Notes under the pieces: model-generated
What the model was told of the DNA's origin: nothing
Databases searched by the model: none
What the model saw: the letters and a program-made list of their open reading frames with translations, nothing else
Assembly: GCA_947258495.1 (NCBI GenBank)
Contig: CAMYIN010000042.1
Span: 1 to 50,959 of the forward strand
Length of the DNA stretch: 50,959 bases
Source of the DNA: an uncultured Gammaproteobacteria bacterium
Lineage (GTDB): Bacteria > Pseudomonadota > Gammaproteobacteria > Arenicellales > JAANXG01
Reading direction: 5' to 3'
Part shown: positions 50,848-50,959 of the stretch, piece by piece
Position numbering within the stretch: position 1 is the stretch's first letter
Layout of the letters: each line of letters begins with the position of its first letter
Translations under genes and position numbers: made by a program

Positions 50848-50959
50848 CTGGGTGTTTTACTAGTGTGTGGGCCACCCGAAGATACTTTCCGTTAGCTTTT
50901 CACTTTTTCCCCGTCGACCGTCCATCCCATCGGTGATATTCATTTCGTCCCCCACCCCA
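50848..50959 (-). other. accA: Damaged or error-bearing 5' part of accA with two in-frame stops
   Basis: Reading on in the accA frame upstream of 50847 gives NTQ, then TAA (50859-50857) and TAG (50862-50860). Then come residues aligning without gaps to the family: MNITDGMDGRRGKSEKLTES-IF against E. coli [22 protein letters not shown]. Counting from IF, the stops fall exactly on the conserved Trp-Gln of the A/PWQ pattern: TGG would become TAG and CAA become TAA by one base each. Several further substitutions cluster here, and the last bases are low-complexity C/A. The simplest reading is base errors at the end of an assembled sequence. A real loss of an essential gene is unlikely. Confidence 0.7.

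Noticed and set aside
50857-50862. Stop-codon recoding (TAG/TAA read as amino acids)
   Set aside because: TAG and TAA end other genes in the window normally (rpoE and the DUF1674 gene end in TAG; rseA, rseB and the DUF4845 gene in TAA). The stops also sit among other unexpected substitutions at the sequence end, so error is the simpler view.

Overview
The window is a stretch of gammaproteobacterial chromosome, GC-rich by eye. The diagnosis rests on conserved gene order. On the minus strand rpoE-rseA-rseB-mucD-lepA-lepB-DUF4845-rnc-era-recO-pdxJ runs as one block, with nadB divergent from rpoE. It is followed by sdhCDAB-sdhE-ygfX and by accA-tilS-pyrG-kdsA-eno-ftsB. This order, with a MucD-type protease after rseB, recalls Pseudomonas and purple sulfur or Ectothiorhodospira-like lineages. 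The NADPH-oxidoreductase/NifJ/dihydroorotate-dehydrogenase-like module also suggests a facultative anaerobe. I cannot name the genus.

Region 1 (1-15600) is mixed accessory and housekeeping DNA. It holds a class III cyclase fused to an AAA ATPase (cut by the left edge), an orphan asparagine-synthetase-like protein, YceH, and a penicillin-acylase-family protein that seems to lack its catalytic serine segment. Next come an exported protein of unknown function overlapping a TlpA thioredoxin, a second class III cyclase with TolB-like and TPR parts, a TerC protein, a patatin overlapping a YceI lipoprotein, an exported helical protein, an alpha/beta hydrolase-OsmC fusion and a secreted EF-hand protein.

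Region 2 (15600-19630) begins with a 296-bp non-coding element with inverted-repeat ends. It then has an ECF sigma factor overlapping a membrane anti-sigma factor. The periplasmic part of that anti-sigma factor is visibly homologous to the exported DsrE-like protein encoded next. A strong bidirectional hairpin separates this unit from a membrane-fused spermidine synthase. The sigma/anti-sigma/DsrE unit is my best candidate for an undescribed signalling system.

Region 3 (19900-27230) is an apparent anaerobic pyruvate module: NADPH/ferredoxin-type oxidoreductase, NifJ and an FMN dehydrogenase-like protein. It sits behind a perfect FNR-type palindrome placed as in class II FNR promoters. A small outer-membrane barrel gene with its own terminator follows.

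Region 4 (27324-50959) is core genome. It contains the sigma-E envelope-stress and housekeeping block, nadB, a complete succinate dehydrogenase locus with three accessory genes (sdhE, ygfX and an SDHAF4/DUF1674 homologue), ygfZ and the accA-to-ftsB block. The last ~110 bases contain two in-frame stops in accA, most likely sequence errors at a contig end. I saw no tRNA, rRNA, CRISPR array or intact transposase.
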